A stretch of DNA of 39,920 bases from Acidimicrobiaceae bacterium (GCA_002726315.1 PBSS01000047.1:1-39920), one strand, 5' to 3'. Shown: positions 8,011 to 16,170, counted from the first letter of the stretch. Made by a program: numbers and translations. The notes: generated by a model from the letters alone, not told the origin.

Positions 8011-9336
8011 TCACGATGATGCCAACACCTTGTCTGCAAGTGCTGCGGCGTGCTGAGCCAACGATGTCACCCCCATTGCTCGGTATCCCCAGCCAGCTAG
8101 ATGAAGCCCAGGAAAGTCGGCAGAAATAAGGTCGAGTCGATCAAGCCACGCCAAATGTCCAACGTTGTACTGAGGAATTCCGGGAGTGTGCCTAATCACG
8201 CGAGTCCATGTTGGCTGAAACGGCATGCCGAGGATTTGGCCCGCTTCCTCGATGGCAAGTGCCACCAAGTCGTCGTCGCTAAGTGCAAGGACCGTCGGAT
8301 CGGCATCACCACCGTAGATACCTTTGAGTAGATGGTGGTGTGCTGGTGCTCGTCCTAGGGCGTAAGACGACTCGAACAACAATCCGAGGATGCGAAGGCC
8401 ACAATCGGGACCAGTGAGCACCCCAAATCCAGATAGCACCGGCAGGTCGGCCTCGTGCCCTCCAAGGCCCACGACGGCGACTGGTGCGGCATGGGCCTCG
8501 TTCAGCAACGGGGTGAATGCCTCAGGTACGACCTGTGCGGCTTTGGCGGGAGCAAGAGCGACGACGACCGAGGGGGCACGTTCCTCGCCACGACCAATGA
8601 TGACCCACTCGCCACCATCGCGCTGAACGGAGTTGACAGGCCAATCTGGTCGGAAGTTACCCCCCAGGGAAACGGCTAGCTCACTGGCAAGCTCATCCAT
8701 GCCATTCGGAGCTATGTGGACCTTTGCTCTCGGCGCATCTTTCGAACGGGCCCGACGGCGGGCGAGGAAACCCCTGGCCAGGCTGCCAGCAATGTCTTCA
8801 AGTGCGGTGATCGCCGGAAAGGCTGCTCTTACGGACAACTTGTTGGGATCCCCGGCAAACACACCATGGGCCATGAGGGTCGCTCCCATACGACCCACTT
8901 CAGGACCGAGACGACGCTCAAGGAAACTCCGAAGTGATTCATCGGTGTTCATTTTCTGGGTTTGCACCCACGGTTCGCGGAAAAGTTGGAGCTTGCCCCG
9001 GGTGGAAACAAGTCGGGTCGCGAGCGATGTTGGACCAGCAAACTCAAATAGTTCACCCCGGTCGTACACGTAGCGTCGATGGGCGACTGGCTCTGCTGGT
9101 ACGACGCCTGCTCCAACTGATTCGAGGATGGGTGTCAGGTAAGGATGCGGCAGCAAGAACGAGCCGGCCGCAGGTTCAAGTAGGTAGTTCTCATCGTGGA
9201 CGCTTGCAGCCACACCTCCCGAAACCGGGCCAGCCTCAAGCACGAGTGGATGACCACCGCGTCTGGCAACCTCGGCCGCGACGAGCAAACCTCCGAGACC
9301 GGCACCGACGACCACTACATCCGGATGCTCGCTCAC
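8011..9336 (-). CDS. hemG: Protoporphyrinogen oxidase, FAD-dependent (HemG/HemY type)
   Basis: FAD enzyme of 441 residues that oxidises protoporphyrinogen IX (or, in coproporphyrin-pathway organisms, coproporphyrinogen III) by six electrons with O2. The N-terminus carries the dinucleotide-binding motif VVVVGAGLGGL (residues 7-17) and the following LVLEAG strand. The mid segment AHGVFAGDPNKLSVRAAFP (near 155-175) is typical of the family. The C-terminal FAD-contact segment reads LHLAGWGYRAMGVTSLA. Its start ATGA overlaps the stop of hemH by four bases, indicating translational coupling. It is the last gene of hemN-hemH-hemG. Because the neighbour is a genuine oxygen-independent coproporphyrinogen dehydrogenase, the protoporphyrinogen role is more likely than the coproporphyrinogen role. 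Amine-oxidase or carotene-desaturase relatives are excluded by the heme context. Confidence 0.88.
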   Translation of the reverse strand: MSEHPDVVVVGAGLGGLLVAAEVARRGGHPLVLEAGPVSGGVAASVHDENYLLEPAAGSFLLPHPYLTPILESVGAGVVPAEPVAHRRYVYDRGELFEFAGPTSLATRLVSTRGKLQLFREPWVQTQKMNTDESLRSFLERRLGPEVGRMGATLMAHGVFAGDPNKLSVRAAFPAITALEDIAGSLARGFLARRRARSKDAPRAKVHIAPNGMDELASELAVSLGGNFRPDWPVNSVQRDGGEWVIIGRGEERAPSVVVALAPAKAAQVVPEAFTPLLNEAHAAPVAVVGLGGHEADLPVLSGFGVLTGPDCGLRILGLLFESSYALGRAPAHHHLLKGIYGGDADPTVLALSDDDLVALAIEEAGQILGMPFQPTWTRVIRHTPGIPQYNVGHLAWLDRLDLISADFPGLHLAGWGYRAMGVTSLAQHAAALADKVLASS

Positions 9337-10304
9337 AGTTGATCCTGAACGATGTCGGCAAGCATGGGACCCACGATCGGGTCGACGCCAAGAACACGGC
9401 TCCGGTGGAAGTCGCCGATACCAACGTCCGCTGAAAGGTCCTTCATCTCGATGTCAATCTCATAGAGGGTTTCGACATGGTCGGATACAAAAGAGATGGG
9501 AACGACACCAAGCCATTTCAGACGATCGGCAGCCGCCGTCGCGATCACCTCACGCACATCAGGGCCAATCCAGCGGATTGGTCCGGTCCGCGACTGATAC
9601 GCGATGACATGGTCGACCGACCGCTGGAGTCGACTCATGACCCCCGCTACGGTCGCTTCTACCTCTTCGGGATACAAATCCCCTTGGTCAACGACTCGCT
9701 GGGGCAGGCCGTGAGCAGAAAACACCAACAGTGCCGTGCTGAGGTTCTCATCGGGTACCTCGGCCAGCATTTCCTCAACCAGTTGTGTCTGCGCAGCCAG
9801 ATAGCTGGGATGCTGGCACCATGAGTGGATTACCGTCAACGGTAGATCGATGCCCCGCTCGCTGAGGGTCTGCCGCAGTTCGGCTTCCGAGGATCCAGTC
9901 GTACTGTCGGAGTGCTGGGGAAACAAGGGCAACATAACGATGTGGCCAACGCCCGCCGTGACCATCGCATCGACAGCCGCGCCCGTGTCGGGCCGACTGT
10001 GGCGATGAGCCACGACAACGACCGTATCGTGTCCACGGGCAGCGAGTTCCATGTCGAGAGCACTGGCCTGAAGTTGGGTAGTCGCCACGAGAGGTGAGCC
10101 ACCCCCGATGAGTTCATAATATGAGCGAACCCGTGGTGCCCGCACGTTTGCTACCAGGGTGCTGACAGCTGCTCGAGTCCGCGCTCCTCCAGGGAGTGGG
10201 ACCAGATGAGGGTCGGAAAAGATTGACCGGATGAACGGCTTGACTTCGGCGAGATTCGCAGGACCTCCGAGCTGAGCAACGACAACACCGGTGCGAGCTC
10301 CCAC
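9333..10304 (-). CDS. hemH: Ferrochelatase
   Basis: Ferrochelatase of 323 residues, inserting Fe2+ into the porphyrin ring. Motifs: VVVAQLGGPANLAEVKPFIR at the N-terminus, YYELIGGGSPL near residue 63-73, LPLFPQHSDSTTGS near 125-138, the catalytic histidine motif FSAHGLPQRVV (His198), YQSRTGPIRWIGP near 228, and PISFVSDHVETLYEIDIE near 260-277 containing the second active-site acid. The start is a GTG at 10302-10304, one base after the hemN stop (TGA 10306-10308); longer versions would run through hemN in another frame. It overlaps hemG by four bases, so the three genes are tightly packed. In a protoporphyrin pathway the product is heme b directly; in a coproporphyrin pathway it would make coproheme and need HemQ, which is not in the window. 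Confidence 0.92.
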   Translation of the reverse strand: MGARTGVVVAQLGGPANLAEVKPFIRSIFSDPHLVPLPGGARTRAAVSTLVANVRAPRVRSYYELIGGGSPLVATTQLQASALDMELAARGHDTVVVVAHRHSRPDTGAAVDAMVTAGVGHIVMLPLFPQHSDSTTGSSEAELRQTLSERGIDLPLTVIHSWCQHPSYLAAQTQLVEEMLAEVPDENLSTALLVFSAHGLPQRVVDQGDLYPEEVEATVAGVMSRLQRSVDHVIAYQSRTGPIRWIGPDVREVIATAAADRLKWLGVVPISFVSDHVETLYEIDIEMKDLSADVGIGDFHRSRVLGVDPIVGPMLADIVQDQL

Positions 10305-10305
10305 C

Positions 10306-11721
10306 TCAGACCGTCCGGGAAAACATCTGATCCTCAGTGGCCCTGGTACGGAGTCGGACGTCAAACACCATGGCCACATTGCGAATAAACATGCGCCCTA
10401 GGGGAGTTGCCTCGATGTCACGCCCGTCGGTCACAACGAATCCAGCTTCGACAAGGCCACCGGGCGCATGCAATTCGTCTAACTCGTCTGCGAAATATTC
10501 CTCCACGACGATCTCGAAACGATCATCCACTTCGTGGGCTAGGAGCCTGCCATTGCACATAAGTTCGGTTATCACATGGCGACGGATTCGGTCATCGCCG
10601 GTGAGCACTATGCCTCGTTCGGTCGGGAACTCGCCTGCGTCGACAGCCGTAATGTATGAGGCCATCCGACGATGACTTTGAGCGTAACTATCCCCGATGT
10701 CACTGATCGCCGACGTGCCCAGACCAACGATCTCGGTTCCCCGTTTCGTCGTGTACCCCATGAAGTTTCGCGACAGTGTTCGCTCACGGTGGGCCACAGC
10801 GAGTTCGTCACCACGCAAGGCGAAGTGGTCCATGCCAATTTGCTCGTAGCCGGCAGCCGTGAGCCGGTCGATGGCAAGCGAGAGTAGGCCGAACTTCACG
10901 TCGCGATCTGGCAACAGTCTGATGTCAACCCGCTTCTGGTGTGGGCGCATCCATGGCACGAGTGCGAACGAATACACAGCGAGGCGGTCAGGGCGCAAAC
11001 CTATTACCTGCTCGAGTGAGCGGGTGAATGTGTATTCGTTCTGGCCAGGCAGGCCGTAGATGAGATCAACGTTGATTGACTCGTAGCCAAGACCACGCGC
11101 CGCATCGTGTAGATCCGCCGTTTGCTCCCAGGTCTGATGGCGACCAATGAGGTCCTGCACCACCTCGTCAACATCCTGCACACCCATCGATAATCGGTTG
11201 AAACCCAAGGTCCGTAGCGTGGCGAGGTGTTCCTCGGTGGTAATCCGAGGATCCACCTCAATCGCCACCTCAGCACCTGACTCAAGTTCGAACACCGATA
11301 GCAGTTGTCCATGGAGGTCTACAAGCGCCTCTGGTGAGTGGAAGGTCGGTGTGCCGCCGCCCCAGTGATACTGCTGAAGAGTTCGTCTATCTCCGAGCTT
11401 CTCCACTGTCGTTCGGGCTTCGGCAATGAGGCGATCAAGGTATGTGCTGGCCAGGCTCTCGTTACGGGTCACCACGACATGACAAGCACAGAACGAGCAT
11501 CGGTTCTCGCAGAAGGGCAGATGGACGTACAACGAGAGTGGGTCGTGTGATCGAACGGCAGCTTCGACTAGGCAGTCGGCATATTCATCTGCTCCGAAGT
11601 CTTCGTGGAAATCGACAGCCGTCGGATACGAGGTGTAGCGGGGCCCGGGGCGGTCGTACTTAGCAAGAAGTTCAGCGGTGGATCCGTCCGCGTCGGGGAA
11701 AGCCGACTCCTTCCCAGTCAC
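10306..11721 (-). CDS. hemN: Oxygen-independent coproporphyrinogen III oxidase (dehydrogenase), radical SAM
   Basis: Radical-SAM enzyme of 471 residues that oxidatively decarboxylates two propionates of coproporphyrinogen III to give protoporphyrinogen IX without oxygen. It matches true HemN rather than HemW: RYTSYPTAVDF near residue 28, LYVHLPFCENRCSFCAC with cysteines at about 71, 75, 78 and 80 (C-x3-C-x2-C-x-C), WGGGTPTF, EVDPRITTEEHL, LSMGVQD, DLIYGLPGQ, IGMDHFAL, RNFMGYTT and the C-terminal FIRNVAMVFD...QMFSR. Start: TTG 11796 is in frame, but GTG 11719-11721 gives a normal N-terminus with GGAGG 11 bases upstream. That GTG overlaps the TGA of a short upstream ORF (GTGA), suggesting coupling. 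It heads hemN-hemH-hemG; the iron-sulfur repair gene lies upstream on the same strand. Confidence 0.93.
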   Translation of the reverse strand: MTGKESAFPDADGSTAELLAKYDRPGPRYTSYPTAVDFHEDFGADEYADCLVEAAVRSHDPLSLYVHLPFCENRCSFCACHVVVTRNESLASTYLDRLIAEARTTVEKLGDRRTLQQYHWGGGTPTFHSPEALVDLHGQLLSVFELESGAEVAIEVDPRITTEEHLATLRTLGFNRLSMGVQDVDEVVQDLIGRHQTWEQTADLHDAARGLGYESINVDLIYGLPGQNEYTFTRSLEQVIGLRPDRLAVYSFALVPWMRPHQKRVDIRLLPDRDVKFGLLSLAIDRLTAAGYEQIGMDHFALRGDELAVAHRERTLSRNFMGYTTKRGTEIVGLGTSAISDIGDSYAQSHRRMASYITAVDAGEFPTERGIVLTGDDRIRRHVITELMCNGRLLAHEVDDRFEIVVEEYFADELDELHAPGGLVEAGFVVTDGRDIEATPLGRMFIRNVAMVFDVRLRTRATEDQMFSRTV

Positions 11722-11768
11722 GAGGCCGGTGACCTCCGCTGATCGGCCCCAATCGCCAGAAATGTCAC
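11718..11768 (-). CDS. Putative leader peptide of hemN (16 codons)
   Basis: A short frame starts with GTG at 11766-11768, five bases after a near-ideal ribosome site AAGGAGG, encodes VTFLAIGADQRRSPAS and ends with TGA at 11718-11720. The TGA overlaps the proposed GTG start of hemN as GTGA. The strong ribosome site belongs to this frame, not to hemN, which argues for translation of the leader and reinitiation at hemN. An in-frame ATG further upstream (the ATGCATG stretch) would extend it to 24 residues. No function for the peptide is known; it may set hemN expression. It could also be fortuitous if hemN uses its own GGAGG. Confidence 0.45.
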   Translation of the reverse strand: MTFLAIGADQRRSPAS

Positions 11769-11860
11769 GTTGGCCTCCTTGTAGACATGCATGCAAGTGT
11801 CCTCAAGGCTAAGTGTTGTAGAACCACGGCTCATTAGGGATCAGCCGAATCCGACAATGG

Positions 11861-12613
11861 CTAACCTCGTCCAGTCACTTCGGCCCCGGTAACAGTACCC
11901 ATGGTTAGAAACCCTTCCTCGATTCTTAAAACTGTTGGGAACAGGGAGTTGTTCTCTTTGTGGATGTGCATCCGGGTATCAGCACTGAGTTCGGCAAGAC
12001 CTTGATAAAAGGCCTTATAGGAAGCACAACTGTCTGCTGGCGGTTGGAAGCCATCAGTCAGATCGACTAACTGATCCAACAGCCTTCCCGCCCCTTGGTG
12101 TTCAAATACCATCGCAGAAATCGGGTTGTTGATTGAGCCGCAGTGAAATGATGGCAAGCCCTCCGCTGCTGCTAGCTCGCGAACCATAGGGAACAGGACT
12201 CGTTCCTCTTTCATGAGGTGGGGCTCAAGATCAGCTCGCAAGGCACGAAACGTGTTGACCACATCTAAGAGCTCAGGATGGTTGGCACCATGTGTCGCTT
12301 CAACCTTGTCAGCCAAAGCCCCTAACCGAGGAAGCTCTTCATGCAAGTAGAGATGGTGGGTTGCCTCAAGGTGGTCAACTAGCTCCACTGGACCCATTTC
12401 CACCCAATAACCCTCCTCTTGCTCTGCAGCAAACTCCTCAGAGAGTTCCCTGGCCGTCTCCCCAGCGTCGAGCCCCAACGGCCTGCATGCCTCAGCAAGG
12501 GTGCGGTGGCCACCGCAACAGTAATCAAGACCGCGTCGCTCCAACCCTCTAGCTAGAGATGGGAACCTGTTGATCAGGTCAGCGAGCGTAACTGTTACTT
12601 CTATGGTTCGCAT
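11861..12613 (-). CDS. ric: Iron-sulfur cluster repair di-iron protein (RIC/ScdA/YtfE type)
   Basis: Protein of 250 residues with a ScdA_N (DUF542) domain followed by a hemerythrin-like di-iron domain. The N-terminal part shows VTLADLINRFPSLARGLERR and the conserved LDYCCGG (Cys32-Cys33), the signature of RIC proteins. The hemerythrin part carries the iron-ligand pattern: HLEATHHLYLHEELPRL near 82-98, PHLMKEERVLFPMV near 130-143, FEHQGAG near 170 and HIHKENNSLFPTV near 213-225. RIC proteins repair iron-sulfur clusters damaged by nitric oxide or peroxide, in the cytoplasm. The ATG at 12611-12613 has AAGGA nine bases upstream; the longer frame to 12688 lacks this. It lies just upstream of the heme genes on the same strand, which is sensible because HemN carries an oxygen/NO-sensitive 4Fe-4S cluster. 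Confidence 0.9.
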   Translation of the reverse strand: MRTIEVTVTLADLINRFPSLARGLERRGLDYCCGGHRTLAEACRPLGLDAGETARELSEEFAAEQEEGYWVEMGPVELVDHLEATHHLYLHEELPRLGALADKVEATHGANHPELLDVVNTFRALRADLEPHLMKEERVLFPMVRELAAAEGLPSFHCGSINNPISAMVFEHQGAGRLLDQLVDLTDGFQPPADSCASYKAFYQGLAELSADTRMHIHKENNSLFPTVLRIEEGFLTMGTVTGAEVTGRG

Positions 12614-12678
12614 TTCGTGTTCCTTTTCAGATGTTCGGCATTGGAAACGCGACCTTGGTGAATTGACTCCCTTTCCGC

Positions 12679-12696
12679 TAGGGACCAAATCCCCTA
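12679..12696. promoter_or_regulatory. Imperfect palindrome upstream of the RIC gene
   Basis: TAGGGACCAAATCCCCTA is an inverted repeat (TAGGGA and TCCC-C-TA with one extra C) about 65 bases upstream of the RIC start codon. It could be an operator for a redox or NO-responsive regulator. It does not match the TTGAT-N4-ATCAA plan of FNR-type boxes, so no regulator is assigned. Confidence 0.3.
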
Positions 12697-12783
12697 ATTC
12701 TGAGTAGTTGCAACTGGCAAATAACGACAGGCCACAGCAGACTCAAAAAGAACAATCCTGCCATTCTCCACCTGTAGCTCTAA

Positions 12784-14286
12784 TTAGGTTCCTGTCAACC
12801 GAGGATCCTTGAGGGTGATCATCCCGTGAGGAGTTGCCAACCGACGCGCCAACGTCTCATCATCACTACCCATACGCCAATCCAACAGCTGCGCCACGCA
12901 CCGAGCCATCTCCGGATGTGCATGGAGCGGGCGGGTTTCGTAGGGATCCGACTCCAAGTCGAAATAGATGGGTGGCATCCCCGCGAAATGGACATACTTA
13001 CTCGAACGGTCACGGTGGACGACCAAGTTGCACACATTCAGGGGAAGGCCAAACTCCTTGGCAAATACCCTGAAGTCAAACTCCCAGTGGGTCGACGTAC
13101 GCCAATCCTCGGCACCAACCCCTTCTAGAAAAGGCCGCAGAGAGCGCCCCTGACACTGGGCTGGGACCGCCAACCCAGCAAGGTCCAAAATCGTTGGCAT
13201 GATGTCGACATTCTCTGTGAAATCGTCGACGACCAAGCCCCTTGGCCCACCTAGGGCTGGATAGCGGACGATCAGGGGAATGTGGTATGCCTGATCATGA
13301 AAGCCCAGTTTGGACATCAGGCCGTGGTCACCCAGGAACTCTCCATGGTCCGAGGAGAAAACTACGATGGTGTCCTTATCAACCGACAAGCCCGCGAGGG
13401 TGTCCAGCAGGCGACCTACCTGGTAGTCCACCTCAGCAAGCATTCCGTAATAGGTGGCCCGAAGTTGCCGAAGGTCCACGGGGTCGATAGGTGGATCAGT
13501 GAGGGCCCAGGTGGCCAGCATCTTGAGGAACGGGTGGTCACTATCCGTATACGGGATTGGCTCGGGGACATCGACCAAGTCGAACATGTTGTTATAGGGC
13601 TCGGGGGCGGTGAACGGTGGATGGGGTCTATATAACGAGACGTGCAGGAACCAGGGATCGCCTCCTTTCACCAGTTGCTCAATGTGCTCTATAGCAGCAT
13701 CCACCACGAAGGCCGTCTCGGTCTCGTCAGCCGAGAAGGGAGGAGGGGCCCAAGAGGACCCTCTGCCGGGGGGTGTATCAACATCCTCCCTGGGTCTAAG
13801 AAACCTAGAGCGGTCCGAGATGTCATGTCCCCGGCCCTCCAACCACCTGTACCAGGCATCCCGGTGCTCAGGCAAGAGCAGGGTCTCCTCAAACCCCGGC
13901 AACAGCCCCTCGTAGTCGAGTAGCCGAGGATCGTCCTCGGTCGTGGTACGCGGGTCGACTGTGGTATCCGTGTAGCCGTAGAGGTGGGGCAGGTAACCAC
14001 CAGACCGGGCCTCCAAGGCCAGGTTGGTGAGGCGGGCGTCAAGAGGTGTCCCGTTGAACACCGATCGGTGGGTGTGCAGGTAGGTGCCGGTATGAATACT
14101 GGCCCGACTAGGTCCACATGGAGAGGCTTGGCCGTGGTGGAGCGGGAACCTGACACCTTCAGTTGCCAGCGAATCCAGTCTCGGTGTGTGCACCAGGGAA
14201 TGGCCTGCAGCACCAAGGCAGTCACCCCTCCATTGGTCTGCCACGATGAACAGGACGTTCGGACGACAGGATTCCGTGTCCGCCAT
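12784..14286 (-). CDS. Sulfatase-superfamily phosphonate monoester hydrolase/arylsulfatase
   Basis: Alkaline-phosphatase-superfamily hydrolase of 500 residues that matches the phosphonate monoester hydrolase (PMH) subgroup along its length. Key segments are NVLFIVADQWRGDCLG (metal Asp17), SPCGPSRASIHTG with the C-x-P-S-R motif where Cys57 should be converted to formylglycine, NGTPLDARLTNLALEA, LYGYTDTTVDPRTT, LYRPHPPFTAPEPYNNM, the metal motif SSDHGEFLGDHGLMSKLG, ENVDIMPTILDLAGL, and KYVHFAGMPPIYFDL near the C-terminus. PMHs are promiscuous, hydrolysing phosphonate monoesters, phosphodiesters and sulfate esters. No signal peptide is seen, so it is cytoplasmic. GTG 14289 precedes the chosen ATG 14284-14286. 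It is divergent from a DMT-family transporter across 72 bases. The formylglycine-generating enzyme is not in the window. Confidence 0.88.
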   Translation of the reverse strand: MADTESCRPNVLFIVADQWRGDCLGAAGHSLVHTPRLDSLATEGVRFPLHHGQASPCGPSRASIHTGTYLHTHRSVFNGTPLDARLTNLALEARSGGYLPHLYGYTDTTVDPRTTTEDDPRLLDYEGLLPGFEETLLLPEHRDAWYRWLEGRGHDISDRSRFLRPREDVDTPPGRGSSWAPPPFSADETETAFVVDAAIEHIEQLVKGGDPWFLHVSLYRPHPPFTAPEPYNNMFDLVDVPEPIPYTDSDHPFLKMLATWALTDPPIDPVDLRQLRATYYGMLAEVDYQVGRLLDTLAGLSVDKDTIVVFSSDHGEFLGDHGLMSKLGFHDQAYHIPLIVRYPALGGPRGLVVDDFTENVDIMPTILDLAGLAVPAQCQGRSLRPFLEGVGAEDWRTSTHWEFDFRVFAKEFGLPLNVCNLVVHRDRSSKYVHFAGMPPIYFDLESDPYETRPLHAHPEMARCVAQLLDWRMGSDDETLARRLATPHGMITLKDPRLTGT

Positions 14287-14358
14287 CACGGCATCATTGC
14301 AGACATGCCACCAAGACTTCGACTATCCGCGTCGGGCAACCAGAAGTAGTGTCATCCG

Positions 14359-15264
14359 GTGCTCAAGACTCTCCCATCGTTCGTTCCGAGATCTGGTCGA
14401 CAGCTGGGCCTGCTGCTAGCCGCAATCGGAATGTTCCTCGTTTCGACCGATTCCGTCTTTATACGACTCGCCGACGTGGATGGTGCAACCATCGCCTTCA
14501 TGAGCGGGCTCTGGTCAACACCGGTCATGTGGGTGGTAGCTACAAGGAGCTTGGGTCGGAACCTGAAAACTCAGCTCCGTGATTACCGGAACCCCCTGGT
14601 CCTGACCGGGATCATGGGTGCGATCAGCACCACGGCCTTCGTGACCGCTGTAACAAAGACCGAAATTGCCAACGTGGTGGCAATCATCGGTGCTGCGCCG
14701 ATTTTTGCCGCCGTCACTGCCAGGATCGCGCTGAAGGAGCACACCTCCAGACGGACCTGGCTGGCAATTGTCGGAGCCATCTCGGGGATCCTCGTAATCG
14801 TCAGCGGATCGATGGCTGCTGGCGGCACCACAGGAGACCTCCTGGCAGTAGGAGCAATTACGGCCTTTGGATTGAACTTGACCATCTGGCGCCGGCACCC
14901 TGATATGCCCCGGGCCCTGATAGTTGCCATGACCGCCACCTGCACCGTTGTACTGACGGGCATTTTGGCTAATCCCCTCAGTCTCGATCGCTCGGGCCTA
15001 CTGGCCACGCTGGCGATGGGTGCCGTGTTCGGGCCGACAGCCAGGTTCTGCATGACAACAGCAACCCGACATGCCTCAGCAGCCGAGGTCAGCCTCTTCA
15101 CACCAGTTGAAACCATCTCGGCGACTCTCTGGGCCTGGCTATGGTTCGATGAGGTACCCGCAACCCTTACCTTCGTCGGTGGCGTCGCAGTGCTACTCGC
15201 TGTCGCCTACGGAGTTACCGGCCCGGCCCGCGACACCACCCCGACACCTACCACCCACACCTGA
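14359..15264 (+). CDS. EamA/DMT-superfamily transporter
   Basis: Integral membrane protein of 301 residues with about ten hydrophobic helices arranged as two EamA-type halves (about residues 15-145 and 155-290). Typical features are VSTDSVFIRLADVDGATIAF at the first/second helix boundary, a Gly-rich end of the first half (AIVGAISGILVIVSGS) and, in the second half, AAEVSLFTPVETISATLWAW followed by a final helix. Such proteins export or import metabolites, commonly amino acids, nucleotides or drugs, across the inner membrane by exchange or proton coupling. Substrate cannot be read. The start is a GTG. It shares a short divergent control region with the sulfatase and is followed after 3 bases by the YbaK-type gene, so those two plus-strand genes are probably co-transcribed. 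Confidence 0.85.
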   Translation: MLKTLPSFVPRSGRQLGLLLAAIGMFLVSTDSVFIRLADVDGATIAFMSGLWSTPVMWVVATRSLGRNLKTQLRDYRNPLVLTGIMGAISTTAFVTAVTKTEIANVVAIIGAAPIFAAVTARIALKEHTSRRTWLAIVGAISGILVIVSGSMAAGGTTGDLLAVGAITAFGLNLTIWRRHPDMPRALIVAMTATCTVVLTGILANPLSLDRSGLLATLAMGAVFGPTARFCMTTATRHASAAEVSLFTPVETISATLWAWLWFDEVPATLTFVGGVAVLLAVAYGVTGPARDTTPTPTTHT

Positions 15265-15267
15265 GCA

Positions 15268-15765
15268 ATGGGCAACAGGGACGACCCGGTACTTGAACAT
15301 CTTGTCGCCCTTGGCGTCGAGCACGAAGTGATGGCCTGTGATCCTGACCTGGCTGACACGACACTCTTTTGCGATGCTTACGGCATTGATCCAGCTGACT
15401 CGGCCAATGCCATCCTCGTAGCTGGAAAGGCCGATCCACGCCCCTACGCGCTGTGCATCGTGCTCGCCACCTGCAAGCTGGACGTTAACGGTGTTGTCAG
15501 AAAACGTCTGGGAACCCGTAAGGCATCCTTCGCCGACAGCAGCGAGACTACTGAACTGACAGGAATGCTCATCGGCGGTGTCACTCCGTTCGGACTACCC
15601 ACCTCCGTATCCACCTGGGTTGACGCTCGGGTCATGGAACGAGCAAGCGTCGTAATCGGTGGAGGATCACGTGACCGAAAGATCCGCCTCCCACCAAGGG
15701 GTTTGTTGGCACTGCCGGGAGCCGAGGTAGTCATGGACCTTGCCAAAGCACCCATTGTCAGCTGA
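15268..15765 (+). CDS. YbaK/ProX-type aminoacyl-tRNA deacylase
   Basis: Protein of 165 residues of the YbaK/EbsC family, which hydrolyses mischarged aminoacyl-tRNAs (such as Cys-tRNA-Pro or Ala-tRNA-Pro) in trans. The characteristic pieces are VEHEVMACDPDLADT at the start, ANAILVAGKADPRPYALCIV, the catalytic-lysine region LATCKLDVNGVVRKRLG followed by KASFAD, and the glycine-rich GMLIGGVTPFGLP near residues 100-112. A second GGGSRDRKIRL segment and LLALPGAEVVMDLAK complete the fold. ATG start at 15268 lies three bases after the transporter stop. No proline-tRNA ligase is nearby, so its exact editing target is unknown. The family assignment is firm; the specificity is not. Confidence 0.88.
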   Translation: MGNRDDPVLEHLVALGVEHEVMACDPDLADTTLFCDAYGIDPADSANAILVAGKADPRPYALCIVLATCKLDVNGVVRKRLGTRKASFADSSETTELTGMLIGGVTPFGLPTSVSTWVDARVMERASVVIGGGSRDRKIRLPPRGLLALPGAEVVMDLAKAPIVS

Positions 15766-15786
15766 GCCGAACTACCTGGAATCAGA

Positions 15787-16092
15787 TTAGGTGCTGCCGC
15801 TACCTGCCAGGTGGGCGGCCAAGGCATCCCGGGCTGAACTAGCCGGTGCCGCATCTACCATGTTGCGCAGTGAGTGTGACCTTCCCACAACCGACAGCAA
15901 GTCGGCTGCGACCGTGTCGGCAAGGCAAAGCAGGTCTATCCGGGAACCCTCCGTCAGTGGATCAGCCACCAGCCCGTCAATCACATGGCCACAAGCCAAC
16001 TCGGCTCGGACCAACTTGAGGGCCGCTTTCTCCAACTCATCAAGTGCGTCAAGTGCCCGCAGCAAGTTGGTCGCCTCCGCATCTGACAGCAT
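15787..16092 (-). CDS. Small helical hypothetical protein
   Basis: A minus-strand frame encodes about 101 residues, mostly predicted helix: SDAEATNLLRALDALDELEKAALK, read here in two parts (SDAEATNLLRALDALDE and LEKAALKLVRAEL), then a short loop, LCLADTVAADLLSVVG, and SARDALAAHLAGSG. I do not recognise a family. The alternative plus-strand frame over the same bases is rich in Ser and Ala and looks like a shadow. ATG 16090-16092 is chosen; the frame extends to 16137, but that part is poor. It lies between the convergent YbaK-type gene (22-base gap) and the divergent mazG-like gene. Gene reality is probable but unproven. Confidence 0.5.
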   Translation of the reverse strand: MLSDAEATNLLRALDALDELEKAALKLVRAELACGHVIDGLVADPLTEGSRIDLLCLADTVAADLLSVVGRSHSLRNMVDAAPASSARDALAAHLAGSGST

Positions 16093-16170
16093 CACCCAAA
16101 GTTTGGGGCACGGCCATTGCGCCGACGGGGATACCACAGTCGTGAACCGCTAGGCCGTACGGTCAGCAAG

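Noticed and set aside
15791-16153. 120-codon plus-strand frame opposite the small hypothetical gene
   Set aside because: It is Ser/Ala-rich with no domain pattern and mirrors a more protein-like minus-strand frame.
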